DNA of 64,000 nucleotides, taken from contig VCJN01003572.1 in NCBI GenBank assembly GCA_006384855.1, forward strand, positions 62,001-126,000. The letters run 5' to 3'. The notes under the pieces were generated by a model that did no database searches, had not been told where the DNA came from, and saw nothing but the letters and a program-made list of their open reading frames with translations. Position 1 is the stretch's first letter; each line of letters begins with the position of its first letter. The translations under genes and the position numbers were made by a program. Source of the DNA: Tetraselmis striata (lineage: Eukaryota > Chlorophyta > Chlorodendrophyceae > Chlorodendrales > Chlorodendraceae). This document shows, piece after piece, positions 54,514 through 64,000 of the stretch.

Positions 54514-57500
54514 TCATGTGGCAATCAGTTGGTTGCGACCAAAATCGCCAAATATGCTCACAGCAAATAGGTCCTCATGGGAGCCTTCGATGGGCTCGGT
54601 GGCCTCTTCCTGGAAAGCCGGCAGTCTTGCATGTGTGCCCTCCGGACCGCCCCCCTCTGGCGCATTTATCGCCGTGGAGTTGCGCTGCTGCAGTGCCTTG
54701 TCAGGCAGGTCGACATGTGCAGGCTCCACATTGTGGTCATCAGCGCAGGGGCGCTGGGAATCCGGAAGGCGATTGGCCGCTTTGGGAGCTGACCGCAGAT
54801 TCTTCTTCCTCTTTTTGTTTACGTGACCATCACGTTCAGTAGCATCCCCAGGCGGCTGTGCTGCTGTCGCATTCTTGCGTTGGCGGGGCCGTAGGCTCGG
54901 GCCAGGGAGCTGCTGAGCGCGGTGGCGCTGTGCGCGCCCGTTCTTTGTGCCTTGCCTGGACGTGTTGGTCTGTCCTGCAGCGCTTGGCGGTGCCTCGGCG
55001 CTGTCCCTCTTCCGCGCCTCGGCCCGCTCCTTTACCCCAGTGTCCATGGCCGCACCATCATCTGGAATTTGCAGCATCACAGCAGAAGTTGTACTAGTCA
55101 GATGCTGCCCTGCAGGTGCTGCTAGGGGTACAGTACATTATGATCCAAGATCATGTTGGGTTTCATCCCAAGAGAAGCGTGTAGACCTTTGGCATTTTCC
55201 TGGCGAGTCGCATTGATGGCCTCAGGAGGGACACCCTCACTCTCTTCCTGGACGCACGTGGGATCAGCTGCCGAAGCAGCACGCAGCGCCAGCTCGGCAT
55301 CTCTCTCACTTTCAGATGCGGCGCGCTTGGCCGCTGTCAACTGAGACTCTAGAAGGGCGCAGTTGTTTTGAAGGGCCTCGTTCTGTGCGCGGAGCGCAGC
55401 GGACTGGGCTGCAAACTCCTTCGCCTCCTCAGCGGCCTCCCTCTGGCGGTCCTCCAAGGCAGCCATGGCCCCATCCTTCTCGCGGATCTCAGCCTCGCAG
55501 CGGCTTTCAAGCTCTGTCTTCTGAGCCCTGAGGTGCTCGCTCTCTGCCACCCTCTCAGCGAGACTGGCCTCCAGCCTGCTGGCCTGTGGGCAGACAAGTG
55601 AAAAGCACACGAAACTGGATCAGCGAATGCTATGAGCGGAAGCAAGCGCAGCCTAGCCTACATTGGTGCAGGACAAGTGCTACCAACTAAAACACGCACT
55701 ACGGCAGAGAGATATCCGCCCATTCTGACAGCTATTGGCCCTCCAGACTCAATTTGAATTGCAAGTGCCTACATAACTGCAGAGGGGTAGGGGGGTAGGA
55801 CTCTGCTCTGGCCTGCGGTTCCTGTGTGTTTTGTGTTAGGGGGCTGTACCTTGTCTTCCAGCAGGCGTATCTCCCGTTCCTTCTCATCTCGGACCTTGTC
55901 GAATTGCTGAGTGATTGTCATTTTCAAAAAGGGAGTGGCAAAAGTGTTGGCAGCACTAATCGCTACTTGTTGCGGTCAAATGGCAGCAGCATGCCACACA
56001 TGGCAAGCAGGTATACATGGAGGGGGCTGAGAAAGGGTGGCTACCTCCCCTGTCTCTTTCACCAGCCTCTCCAGTTTCATCTTTTCCTCCTCCGTCTGTG
56101 CAACCAGCTGACTCTCAAGGTCGCTGATTCTGATCTCAAGCTTGGATATTGTCAGCTCCCGGGTCGATGTTTGTTCGTTCAGCATGGCGGTGGATGCCTC
56201 TACCTGCAGGGACAACACATGCAATGGGCCCAGCGATCACACATAAGCAGCTGCAAACCTGCTGTTAGGCAGCACCTTTTTTTCCTTGAAAGACATATCA
56301 CCAACAGCCTGGCCTTTGATGATGATATCATGGCATATAAGATAAAAGAATTTCAGAGTATACTGAGGCATATAAGAAGAAGAACTGCACCATATGCTAA
56401 AGCTAGATGACATCTGGGTGTATGAGTTTATACTGGTGCAAGGGTACTCATAACTCATAACCAGGTACGCAGCCGCCAGAGCATTGCAAGGTAGGTGCAG
56501 GATGCCATGCAATCAGAGGTGAGCATTGACATCATAGGTCACCTGCTTCTCCAAGTCTGCAAGCTGTCTCTGGTAGCTTTGCCGGGCTGCCATCATTCTG
56601 TCGTGATTGAGCTGCCCGGCTGTCTGCGCCTCCTTCTGAGTCCTGGCGAGCACAGCCTCACTGTCTTGCAGCTCCTGAAAGTACTGCTCAGACAGCTTCT
56701 GCGAGGCATGCAGCTTCTTCTCCACTGCTGTGCACTCTTGCCTCACGACGTCCAGTTGCTTGTTTAGGCTGTGCACCTTGCGCTCTGCCTCTGCTGACAG
56801 TTGAGCATTTGATGCCTTTGCTTCCTTGGCAGCTTGCTCATAGTAGGTGGACGCTTTCTGTAGAGTGTCGATCTTCTTTTCGCCAGCGTCCAGGATGTCA
56901 CGTAGCTGCCTGTTGTCATCCGTCTGTGTTGCTAGAGAAATAACGGCCTTCTCCAGGGAACGCTTAGTGTCCATCAGCTGTCCATTCTGCAAGCGCATGG
57001 TTTATGGTTAACAACAGTTCCCACTCTCCTGTGTGATTGCTTTCATATGCACCGTCAGTCAGCCTATTTCACTCGTCTGTGCGTATCAAGACATACCAGA
57101 TCGCCAACCTTCTCTTGCAGCTCTGCCAACCGTGTTTCCATGTCCTGGGAAACAGATACCCGCAGTTCAGAGAACAGTCACCTGGATTAGTCACTATCAG
57201 CAGCACAGCAGGCGCCGCTCTTGCCAGGCACAAGGTAGGCATCTGGCAGTGGCCACGTGCCTTCTGGCGGAGAGTTGCATTTTCTAAAGCTGTGCTGATT
57301 CTCTTGCGCTCGTTCTCGGCTGCAGAGGACAATAAATGCTTTTAGTCTGACATATGATGTGTCTTCCCTTATTGACCTAATTTGCTCAGCAGTATTTCAA
57401 ACAGGTTTCCTGGTTCTAATGGAAATCACTACAAACAAATGATTAAATCTCATAACAGACACTGATACCAGTCAGCTAAAAGGCTCAAATGCTATGATTC

Positions 57501-58572
57501 GCCCATGCAGAGCTGTGCATGGACAGATAGACCGCGTGTACTTGTCATGCTGTTTTCTCATATGGGACAAAAAGAGGGCAAGCAGTGGGCAGAATCTGCT
57601 GTGCTTTCTTCGTGCCAAGCACATGAGTACGTATCACAGCTTAAACGTCACACTTCAGACCACAACGCCGTCCAGGACCAGCGGCTACCTTTGGATGCAA
57701 GCTGCACGCCGTTGTTTGTTTGGCTCCGCAGGCTCCGCTGCTCCTCAAGGAGCGATGACACTTTCACAGTCAAATGGCGCATCTCCTCTTCACCTGAGCG
57801 TACAATCGGATTGCAAGGTTAATCGACCTTGGTGACTGTCCATTTAAATCTGGACCAGCAGCTTACCCCTTAAGAAAACCCATATAAGTACGCACAGGCA
57901 GCTTCTTTCATCGGGTTACCTTGTCTAACCTTGGACTGAAGCCAGCCTTCCTTCAGAAGAAGGTTCTGCAGGCGCGCATGGCTGTCAACAAGCTTTGTCT
58001 CCAGGTCAGTGATGGCTTTGTCCTTGATGCGCATACTGGAATGGAAGTGCTCCTGGTCTTTCGCTGCCATGTCCACAAACTCCTGCAATGTAGCAATGCT
58101 GCCTCTGTCCGCATGGTGACTTGGCAAGTTCGTGCCGTCTCCTGGCGGCCTTGCTTCTGCTGATGGCAGGCCGCTCGAGGACTCCCTGACTTCCATAGCC
58201 AGATTCTGCATGGCGATAGGAAGAACGGATGTTTGGGCACATCAGGGAGCTGGGCTGGGCTTTCCATGATTTCAGGGCTGCATACTCTAAACCTGGCTCT
58301 GTGCATACCTGCCTGCATTCTACATCAGTTCCTGCATGAGTCTAACATACTGATGTAACAATGTTTGCTACGGGCCCAAAGGAGTTACCATGCACCAAAC
58401 AACACTGCCTGGCGATACATATGGCACTTTGAGATTTCCAGGCCGGTGATAGCCAATACACAGCCGGAAACATATATGATCTGAAGTGAAATTTCACTGC
58501 TTACTACCAGAGCATCTGCTTGCTGCCCTGCGGTATCCAGAACTGTTAAAGGCTCAGGACAGAATTTGAAAG
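54514..58572 (-). CDS. Long coiled-coil protein with basic nuclear-type C-terminus (5' end not found)
   Basis: Minus-strand exons with agreeing phases: 58572-58508, 58205-57920, 57793-57689, 57319-57261, 57144-57097, 56986-56543, 56203-56045, 55906-55850, then 55583 to about 55,190-55,130 and a last exon to the stop at 54,514. About 720 residues are visible; upstream exons are missing. Heptad-rich text: HFHSSMRIKDKAITDLETKL, QLMDTKRSLEKAVISL, KQLDVVRQECTAVEKKLHAS, LEIRISDLESQLVAQTEEEK, RLEASLAERVAESEHLRAQK. The C-terminal 190 residues are uncoiled and basic (VNKKRKKNLRSAPKAAN, a likely nuclear signal) and end near EDLFAVSIFGDFG. The intron after exon 57319-57261 has a GC donor (CAGAAG|GCACGT). 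The last junction is unresolved. Candidates are a ZYP1/SCP1-like transverse-filament protein or a centrosomal protein; neither is established. Confidence 0.6.
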
Positions 58573-58686
58573 CTGTAGGCATGGGACGATGCAAATCAAC
58601 ACAGCTGGCATTAGATAAACTTTGATGTTGAACTCCTGCTTTGATTCAAAGCTGTTTACTATTTTATGTATGTGATTATCCAAGTG

Positions 58687-58717
58687 GGGAGAGAGAGAGA
58701 GAGACAGAGAGAGAGAG
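58687..58717. repeat. AG microsatellite
   Basis: AGAGAG with one ACAG interruption, probably in an intron or 5' region of the coiled-coil gene. Confidence 0.95.
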
Positions 58718-58899
58718 ATATTTATGCTCACTATCAGCCTGACTTGTTTGGACCGCCAGTTAGTCAGTGGCTGGAAAACATCGCAGCTGATATACCGACT
58801 ACTCCATTAATGTTCTGACATGTTCAAACAATGCCCTATGTCAAAGCCAATATGTTCCACAAATTCTAGTGACTGCATTGCGCAAACTCTAATACTGCT

Positions 58900-61560
58900 G
58901 ATATTATGCTCTCAAGATATGCAGCGACCACGCACCTTTAATCGTGACTGGCACTTGACTTATGTGCCCTGCTTGCAGGTGTTACCACACCGACGCCTCC
59001 ACTTCCAGACGCGTAAATGACTTCAATGACAATCCGATTTGTATGACAATTGGCAAGTGAGCAAGTCCCTAAGGTGGACTGCTGTGGAGCCTGCGGCCGA
59101 GCTCCCTCGGGAGGCCGCGCTTTTTCGCGCAATGTGGATTTAAGACCCGCCGGCACGCCCACCAGCACGCCCGGCGGTGTACACCCGCCGATTCAGCACC
59201 ACTGCGCTCTGCGATTCTAAACGGTCACAGCATATGCTACCATGTTTCATACCGTGTAAGTGACAGTGTATAATAATAATACAGTTTCGCTTCGAGCTCA
59301 TCCCCCGTCTCAACCCCGCGGTGCTTGGTGGAATGACCTCGTTCCGAGTGATATCTGACATTATGACACTACAACCTAAATATAGCCTCTTGTACTATAT
59401 AATACATAGTCGTAGACATGATAGCGAAAACTTCTTCAGGGCGCGATATATTCTTGTCAAACACCGTCGTCGTGCTATCGCGATGATTCTCATCGTTGTT
59501 ATACCCGTCGCGGTGCCCGACGACGACGGGCGCGATAAGATAACACCGGCTACTATATGTATACTCCTGCTGCTCATCGTCACTGCCAATAAATAACACA
59601 TGAACATCAGCGTGGCTCGTTGCTCGTCGCTATACAGGTAGTCTTACCATATTAAAGCGGCTACAACTTCATACCCGCGCATGCGCGAGCGGGCGGTCGT
59701 ATAGCTTTTACCTGCAATACAGTAGTGCGTGCACGACTACGTATCAGCCCGCCCCTCCTTTCAAAGAGTGCGCTGTGACCTACTGTGCGGGCGCCCTCAT
59801 CGCCGCCGCCGTCCTCCGAGTGTACTGATGACACTCCCGCGTGTCTGCAGATTTTTTGCATTTGCAGTAACGAGGGTCGCAGCAGTCGTCTGTATATATA
59901 TCCCGGCGAAAATGACAATATCTTATTTTCGAGCAGGCGGCTACTGTGCTGTGACGACAAAGGTGAGCAGTAGATAATGAGCAGCAGATGCACCAATTGT
60001 TAATAACTTGGTGCCGACTATGCGGCGACTACCAGCAGGCGGTCGAAGAGATCTATCGGTTGCCCGCTCGCTCGCGGTTTCAGCATCGTCGCGTGAATTT
60101 CAACTATTATACATATTATCAGCATCATGTCATGTCAGAGTTCCTGCTTCGTCAGCAGACGCCAGTAGCAGCATACAGGCCCACAACTTTGCACTGACTC
60201 CAGCAGCTGATGCAGGCGGCACACGAAGTAATTATGGGTGGCGCGCAGTCGTGTCGGTATGCACTACCTATTTAGGAAGCATATCAGCATACGAATAAGC
60301 TACAAATAAATAAGGCGCTTGCCCGCAGTATAGCATCAGCAGTCATCACACAGCATATATACCTTGCTATAATTACTGCCGCAGGCATTATTTAACATAA
60401 AGACGTGATCGGCGACGACCAGCAGTAGCTTGGAGTCTTTTTTATGCCGGGCATATATATTGTATATAGTGTTATTACGCATATGGTAACATAGTAACCC
60501 ACAAATCCTTGGTCGCCATATGGATGGATAACTGCGCGACTGTATGGATACTGTTGCATCACCCGCCCTGCTAGCGCTGGCATCCTTATTGCAGCAGTCA
60601 TATCCGCAGCCGCGCTGACTCATACAGGTCCTGTATCGCGTTGTCGGTGTCGGTGTCTTTTTCGCCCCGGTGTTGATATGACGCCGCGGCGCGCGCACGC
60701 GCCATCGTAGTGTATCAAAGGATGCTACTGCGACGACTTCTCCGAGTACGTCCGTAGCTTTACACGAGTATATTCGCGGACTGATGCACCGCGCGCGCGC
60801 TGCTGATATCCTCATATTCGTACCGTCACCATAGCGATGAGTGCTGTATCGATATGATTACACAGGCACTATTCGTTCCATGGATAAAGCCATAGGGATA
60901 GTATCAGTGCGATGAGTGCGCCGCACCGTATCCGCCGTTGTCCCTGGTCGTCGTCTGCCGTACCTGTACTGCTATCGGCAAGTAGCGACACTAAGGATTA
61001 CTCTGCTGCTAGCAGAGTAGCATGGGGCCTTCATCTGACGACGATATAATCCTTATTAATAATACCGGGCGAGCGCAGATCCCGTCGCGCGCGTTTTCAA
61101 CAACAGAAAGCGCGCCTCCACCATACCTCTGCCCATACGGTATTTTCGCGCGCCGCCACGCTTAGCTCCGTCGCCAAAGATCCAATCCTTTACCTCACCG
61201 ATTCGGCGCAGGGACCTGTATACCTGCTGCCTGCAGATTTAAAAGCAGACAAGACTTTACAACCGTTTGCTCCCAGTGGAGCCTGGCTGCATAGAGCAGG
61301 AGCTCGTGCTTCCAGGAACGTACCAGCTATAGTAGCGCAGAGTGACTGTTCGGGTCACCAGCCAATCGCCGTTCGCAGATCCGCTTGCAGTCCTGCGGCC
61401 AGAGCCCTGAGGGGGCAACATCCCCCGCATTGCCATACGTGGAGTGTCTTGCTGTCGAACGCAGTCGCACTTGGCGCAGCAGACTGGCTTGAGCCGATGA
61501 GGTACCGCGGGAAGGAGCGCATGCGCGGGGCAGCGAAGAGAGGTACAAGTTCTGCCGGGC
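58900..61560. other. Large region without a supported gene
   Basis: Probably holds unseen 5' exons or the promoter of the minus-strand coiled-coil gene near its left end; the GC-rich block 59,080-59,160 could be a promoter. The remainder is AT-rich with no codon-like stretch longer than about 100 codons and no recognisable motif on either strand. Confidence 0.4.
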
Positions 61561-61602
61561 TGCCTCCCTCCAGACGTCACAACTCCCGCAACTAGGCATC
61601 AG

Positions 61603-62346
61603 CACCGTGCTGCGTTATTGCCGTGGCTGACGGTGGTGCCCCCCATCACGTCAGATGCCGACGGAGATGATGACGAGGGGCATCAGGGGGCGTGTTGCGG
61701 GCTGCGGTGGAAGCCGCTGTTGTTTTTGTTTTTGTTTGTTGGACCCGCGCTGCTTGGGGCCTTGCTCAAGGGCTCCGAGTGGATCATGTCAGTCACCGGG
61801 GTCACTGTGCCGGAGTTCATGCAGGCGCGCCCCCCTGGCCCTGACCACCGGGCCCGCCTGCTCGCGTTCTACCGACAGAACAACCCAGGCAAAATCGGTG
61901 AGTTGCCCCCGGGCTCCACGGCCCTCTGCGCTGCCTGAGATTGGCGTATGAGACTGCCCCACGGGGTGGTTCAGGAAGCAGAGAGCACCGCGGCTCTGGA
62001 CGCAGAGAATGCCAGCCCCAACCACGCGCATGCCTGCCGCTGCGCCCATGTGCACCTCAAGCTCAAGCTGCTGCAAGCCACGTGACCTGACATGCTGTTC
62101 GCACCCTGGCCCACAATGCAGGCGAGGTGGATGGTCTCCTGGAGAAATACAAGGTTAGGCAGTGGGTGCTGATGCACTTGTGAGGAGAGTACGCATGCAT
62201 GCATTCAAAAACGGGGCAGTCACCCGTGCGTTTCCGGTGGCTGACTGTGGCCTGCTGCTACGCTGTGCGCCAATCCTGTGGCCTGTCAGGGCAAGGAGCA
62301 GAAACTGTTCCGCAAGCTGGAACAGAAATACAAGAAGCTCACATGA
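61603..62346 (+). CDS. Small single-pass membrane protein with C-terminal helical motif (5' end uncertain)
   Basis: Exons: from about 61,603 to 61,897, then 62122-62153 and 62290-62346, phases agreeing. Visible protein: acidic DADGDDDEG, a membrane helix WKPLLFLFLFVGPALLGALL, then DHRARLLAFYRQNNPGKI, GEVDGLLEKYKGKEQKLFRK and LEQKYKKLT-stop. The pattern fY..NP.K...VD.LL.KYKG.E..LF.KLE.KY is a recurrent motif in small proteins of several protists and algae, function unknown to me. No ATG opens this frame. An upstream mini-exon (ATGCGCGGGGCAGCGAAGAG, 61,520-61,539, donor GTACAA) could splice to the acceptor at 61,595 in phase, giving MRGAAKR-HQHRAALL. Convergent with the PTH2 gene. Confidence 0.6.
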
Positions 62347-63092
62347 CGGCACCATTTTCGTAGTGGCGGCATTATCATTCATACTACCGCGACTAGGGAC
62401 TGTAGGCCTTCCTTTCCATCATGCGCTGAGGACTGGTGGCAGCCGATCTATCCTGGTGCCCAATCCCAGCGGTGGAGGGCTTCACTTGTGAATGGCAAAC
62501 ATTCAACTACAGTACACACATGTATCTGCTGGCTGAATCTGGCATCATAACCGTGAAAATACACTGCTCGCTCAATCTTATTTGACAAACAATCAAATAT
62601 TTGACTCAAAAAGCATCAGGCAGCATATGGCATCCAGAATAAGCGGTCTGCAGCATCGGCGATAAGCGCATGGTGGCAGTCAGCCGGTTGCCACCCACAA
62701 TCGGATACTTCTTTTGCAAAGGTTGCTCTAGCTCAGTGAAGAATGCCCTCGTAGAGGCTGCACCAGGCAAAGATGCGTCCATGGAGTAGCCGCAGCTGTT
62801 CTGTATTAAATCGAATCGTGGCAAGGGATGGGTCGGTCGAGGGGTCGTGCACCGCCGGCCATGCTCGGCGCGTGTATACTTTCCCACACGTGGTGCAGCT
62901 TCAGATGATCAGTGCTCATGAACCAGAGCCTGCCAGCCTAACGCAGGTGCCACTTGCAGCATCACCGGAATTGCCTCGTGTCTGCAGACATGCAATCTCT
63001 TGTAGCTTCCAATGTCGATGGCAGGCTGCCTTGGACGCCGCGGTGGAAACCCCTAGCAGCTTTCGCATCATGGGTATGCTCATCGCAAAAGC
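62347..63092. other. Shared 3' flank of two convergent genes
   Basis: No supported exon. A minus-strand ORF at 62,887-62,606 has no ATG near its natural start and no homology I recognise; probably 3' UTR. Confidence 0.4.
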
Positions 63093-63843
63093 CTACAGCA
63101 ACTTCAAGTGTCCAGTCACTTGATCCAGTGCGCTCTTGCCTGCGAGAAAAGCACAACAGGGGGGGAGACAGCACTTCAGCTTTTAAAAGTGATTTCATAT
63201 GATGCCCGTCTGGCAGTAATCGTGTTGTGCAACCCCGTCTGCATAACGGTTTCCTAGGCAACGAACTCGTCCCACTTCAATCCCGGCATATACCTGCAGG
63301 GCCGAGCGCCAGCACCGTCTGGCTCCCAGCTGCAATCTGCGTGCGGCCTGCAGGAGTGCAGCAGGAAGTGAACGCGGACATTCAGCCATGCATCATATGT
63401 AGAGAATCTTAAAACTGACTGCAAGGTGGGATGCGGATTGCCTCCCACTGCTGAGCGGCTTGCACGCACCCGCGTCGCAGACAATGTGGGAAGGGATGTT
63501 GGCTTGTGCTGCAGCCTCCGCGAGCTCCTTCTGCGATCGGAACACAAAAGCCATTTCGAGTCAGATCGCGCCGCGCTCAGCATATATCCAGCGCAGATAC
63601 AGGCAGCTACCCGTGCCAAAAGAATCCAAGCACCAGTACGTTTTGTGGTGTGGGAAAGGGTATGGCGCCCAGCGCATGGCAAAGTAGGTTAATCACGCTG
63701 CGGTCGTACCATCTGCTGGGTGCCGCCATCTCCCTTCAGCGCAATCTTCGGTTGGCCGCAGGACTCCCATTGCTTGAGCAGCACCATGTGCTTCTTCCGC
63801 AGCTTCTTTGTCAAGCCGTAGACGGCATGTCCGCACTGGGCCG
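63093..63843 (-). CDS. PTH2: Peptidyl-tRNA hydrolase 2 (PTH2 family), 5' end outside the window
   Basis: Four exons on the minus strand: 63843-63710, 63530-63470, 63347-63294 and 63139-63093. Joined text: AAQCGHAVYGLTKKL, LLKQWESCGQPKIALK, KELAEAAAQANIPSHIV, CDAGRTQIAAGSQTVLALGP, AGKSALDQVTGHLKLL-stop. The AAQC.HA helix, DAGRTQIA.GS.TVL.(I/L)GP core and VTGHLKLL end are diagnostic of Pth2, the archaeal/eukaryotic enzyme that frees amino acids or peptides from stalled peptidyl-tRNA. The first exon begins with a split codon, so at least one upstream exon (membrane anchor or UBL region) lies beyond an intron reaching past 64,000. The insert GDGGTQQM before KELAEAA, from the donor chosen at 63,709, makes that loop longer than usual. 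Confidence 0.92.
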
Positions 63844-64000
63844 CTGTGGGAAGGGGCACCGCAGGACCATGGGATAACACCAGGGGCATCCAATTAGAAA
63901 GAGGCACCTCATGGCATCCTGAGCTCATGCATGGACATATCAGCATGATGCATTAAATCATACGCATGAGTTCAGGATGCCGGCTACAATGGCGAGCGCA

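Noticed and set aside
58938-59168. First exon of the coiled-coil gene starting at 59,168
   Set aside because: The open frame begins with GTG, has no ATG and no phase-compatible link to the next exon.

Overview
The window is nuclear DNA of a eukaryote, most likely a flagellated green alga (Chlorophyta). Genes carry many short introns, mostly GT-AG. TGTAA polyadenylation motifs lie near several gene ends. One gene encodes an axonemal CCDC96/FAP184-type protein, and the retroelements look like algal non-LTR families. No species can be named from sequence alone.

Layout: 1-6.3 kb is a decayed non-LTR retrotransposon (LINE A: methyltransferase-like block, RNase H, Zn knuckle, restriction-like endonuclease). 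It is interrupted by a second, 5'-truncated retroelement with a 7-bp target duplication and is followed by simple-repeat tails. 6.4-8.9 kb is a decayed element of unknown type (family X). 9.7-22.4 kb is the first gene island: a Nudix hydrolase (+), a BtuF-like metal-receptor protein (-) and a large TIR-transmembrane-WD40 protein (+) whose architecture is the bacterial one. 22.5-22.8 kb holds a tRNA-related SINE. 24.4-33.7 kb is a satellite block arranged as a roughly 9-kb imperfect palindrome of several repeat families. 36,828-46,082 is a 9.25-kb CACTA/EnSpm-like DNA transposon with perfect 22-bp terminal inverted repeats and a TAC target duplication; it carries transposase-like exons, a 1.75-kb coding minisatellite, a Cys-rich ORF and a 3 x 370-bp tandem array. 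46.1-50.5 kb holds more retroelement pieces, including a YADD reverse-transcriptase fragment. 50.7-64 kb is the second gene island: CCDC96-like (+), a nuclear-type coiled-coil protein (-), a small membrane protein (+) and peptidyl-tRNA hydrolase 2 (-, running off the right edge).

The genes do not form a pathway: they are separate nuclear genes between transposon-rich blocks, in + - + order and then two convergent pairs. Several good genes are broken by single-base slips at short homopolymers, so sequence error is as likely as decay. Exon joins below were read by eye from splice signals and frame continuity; none is backed by transcripts.
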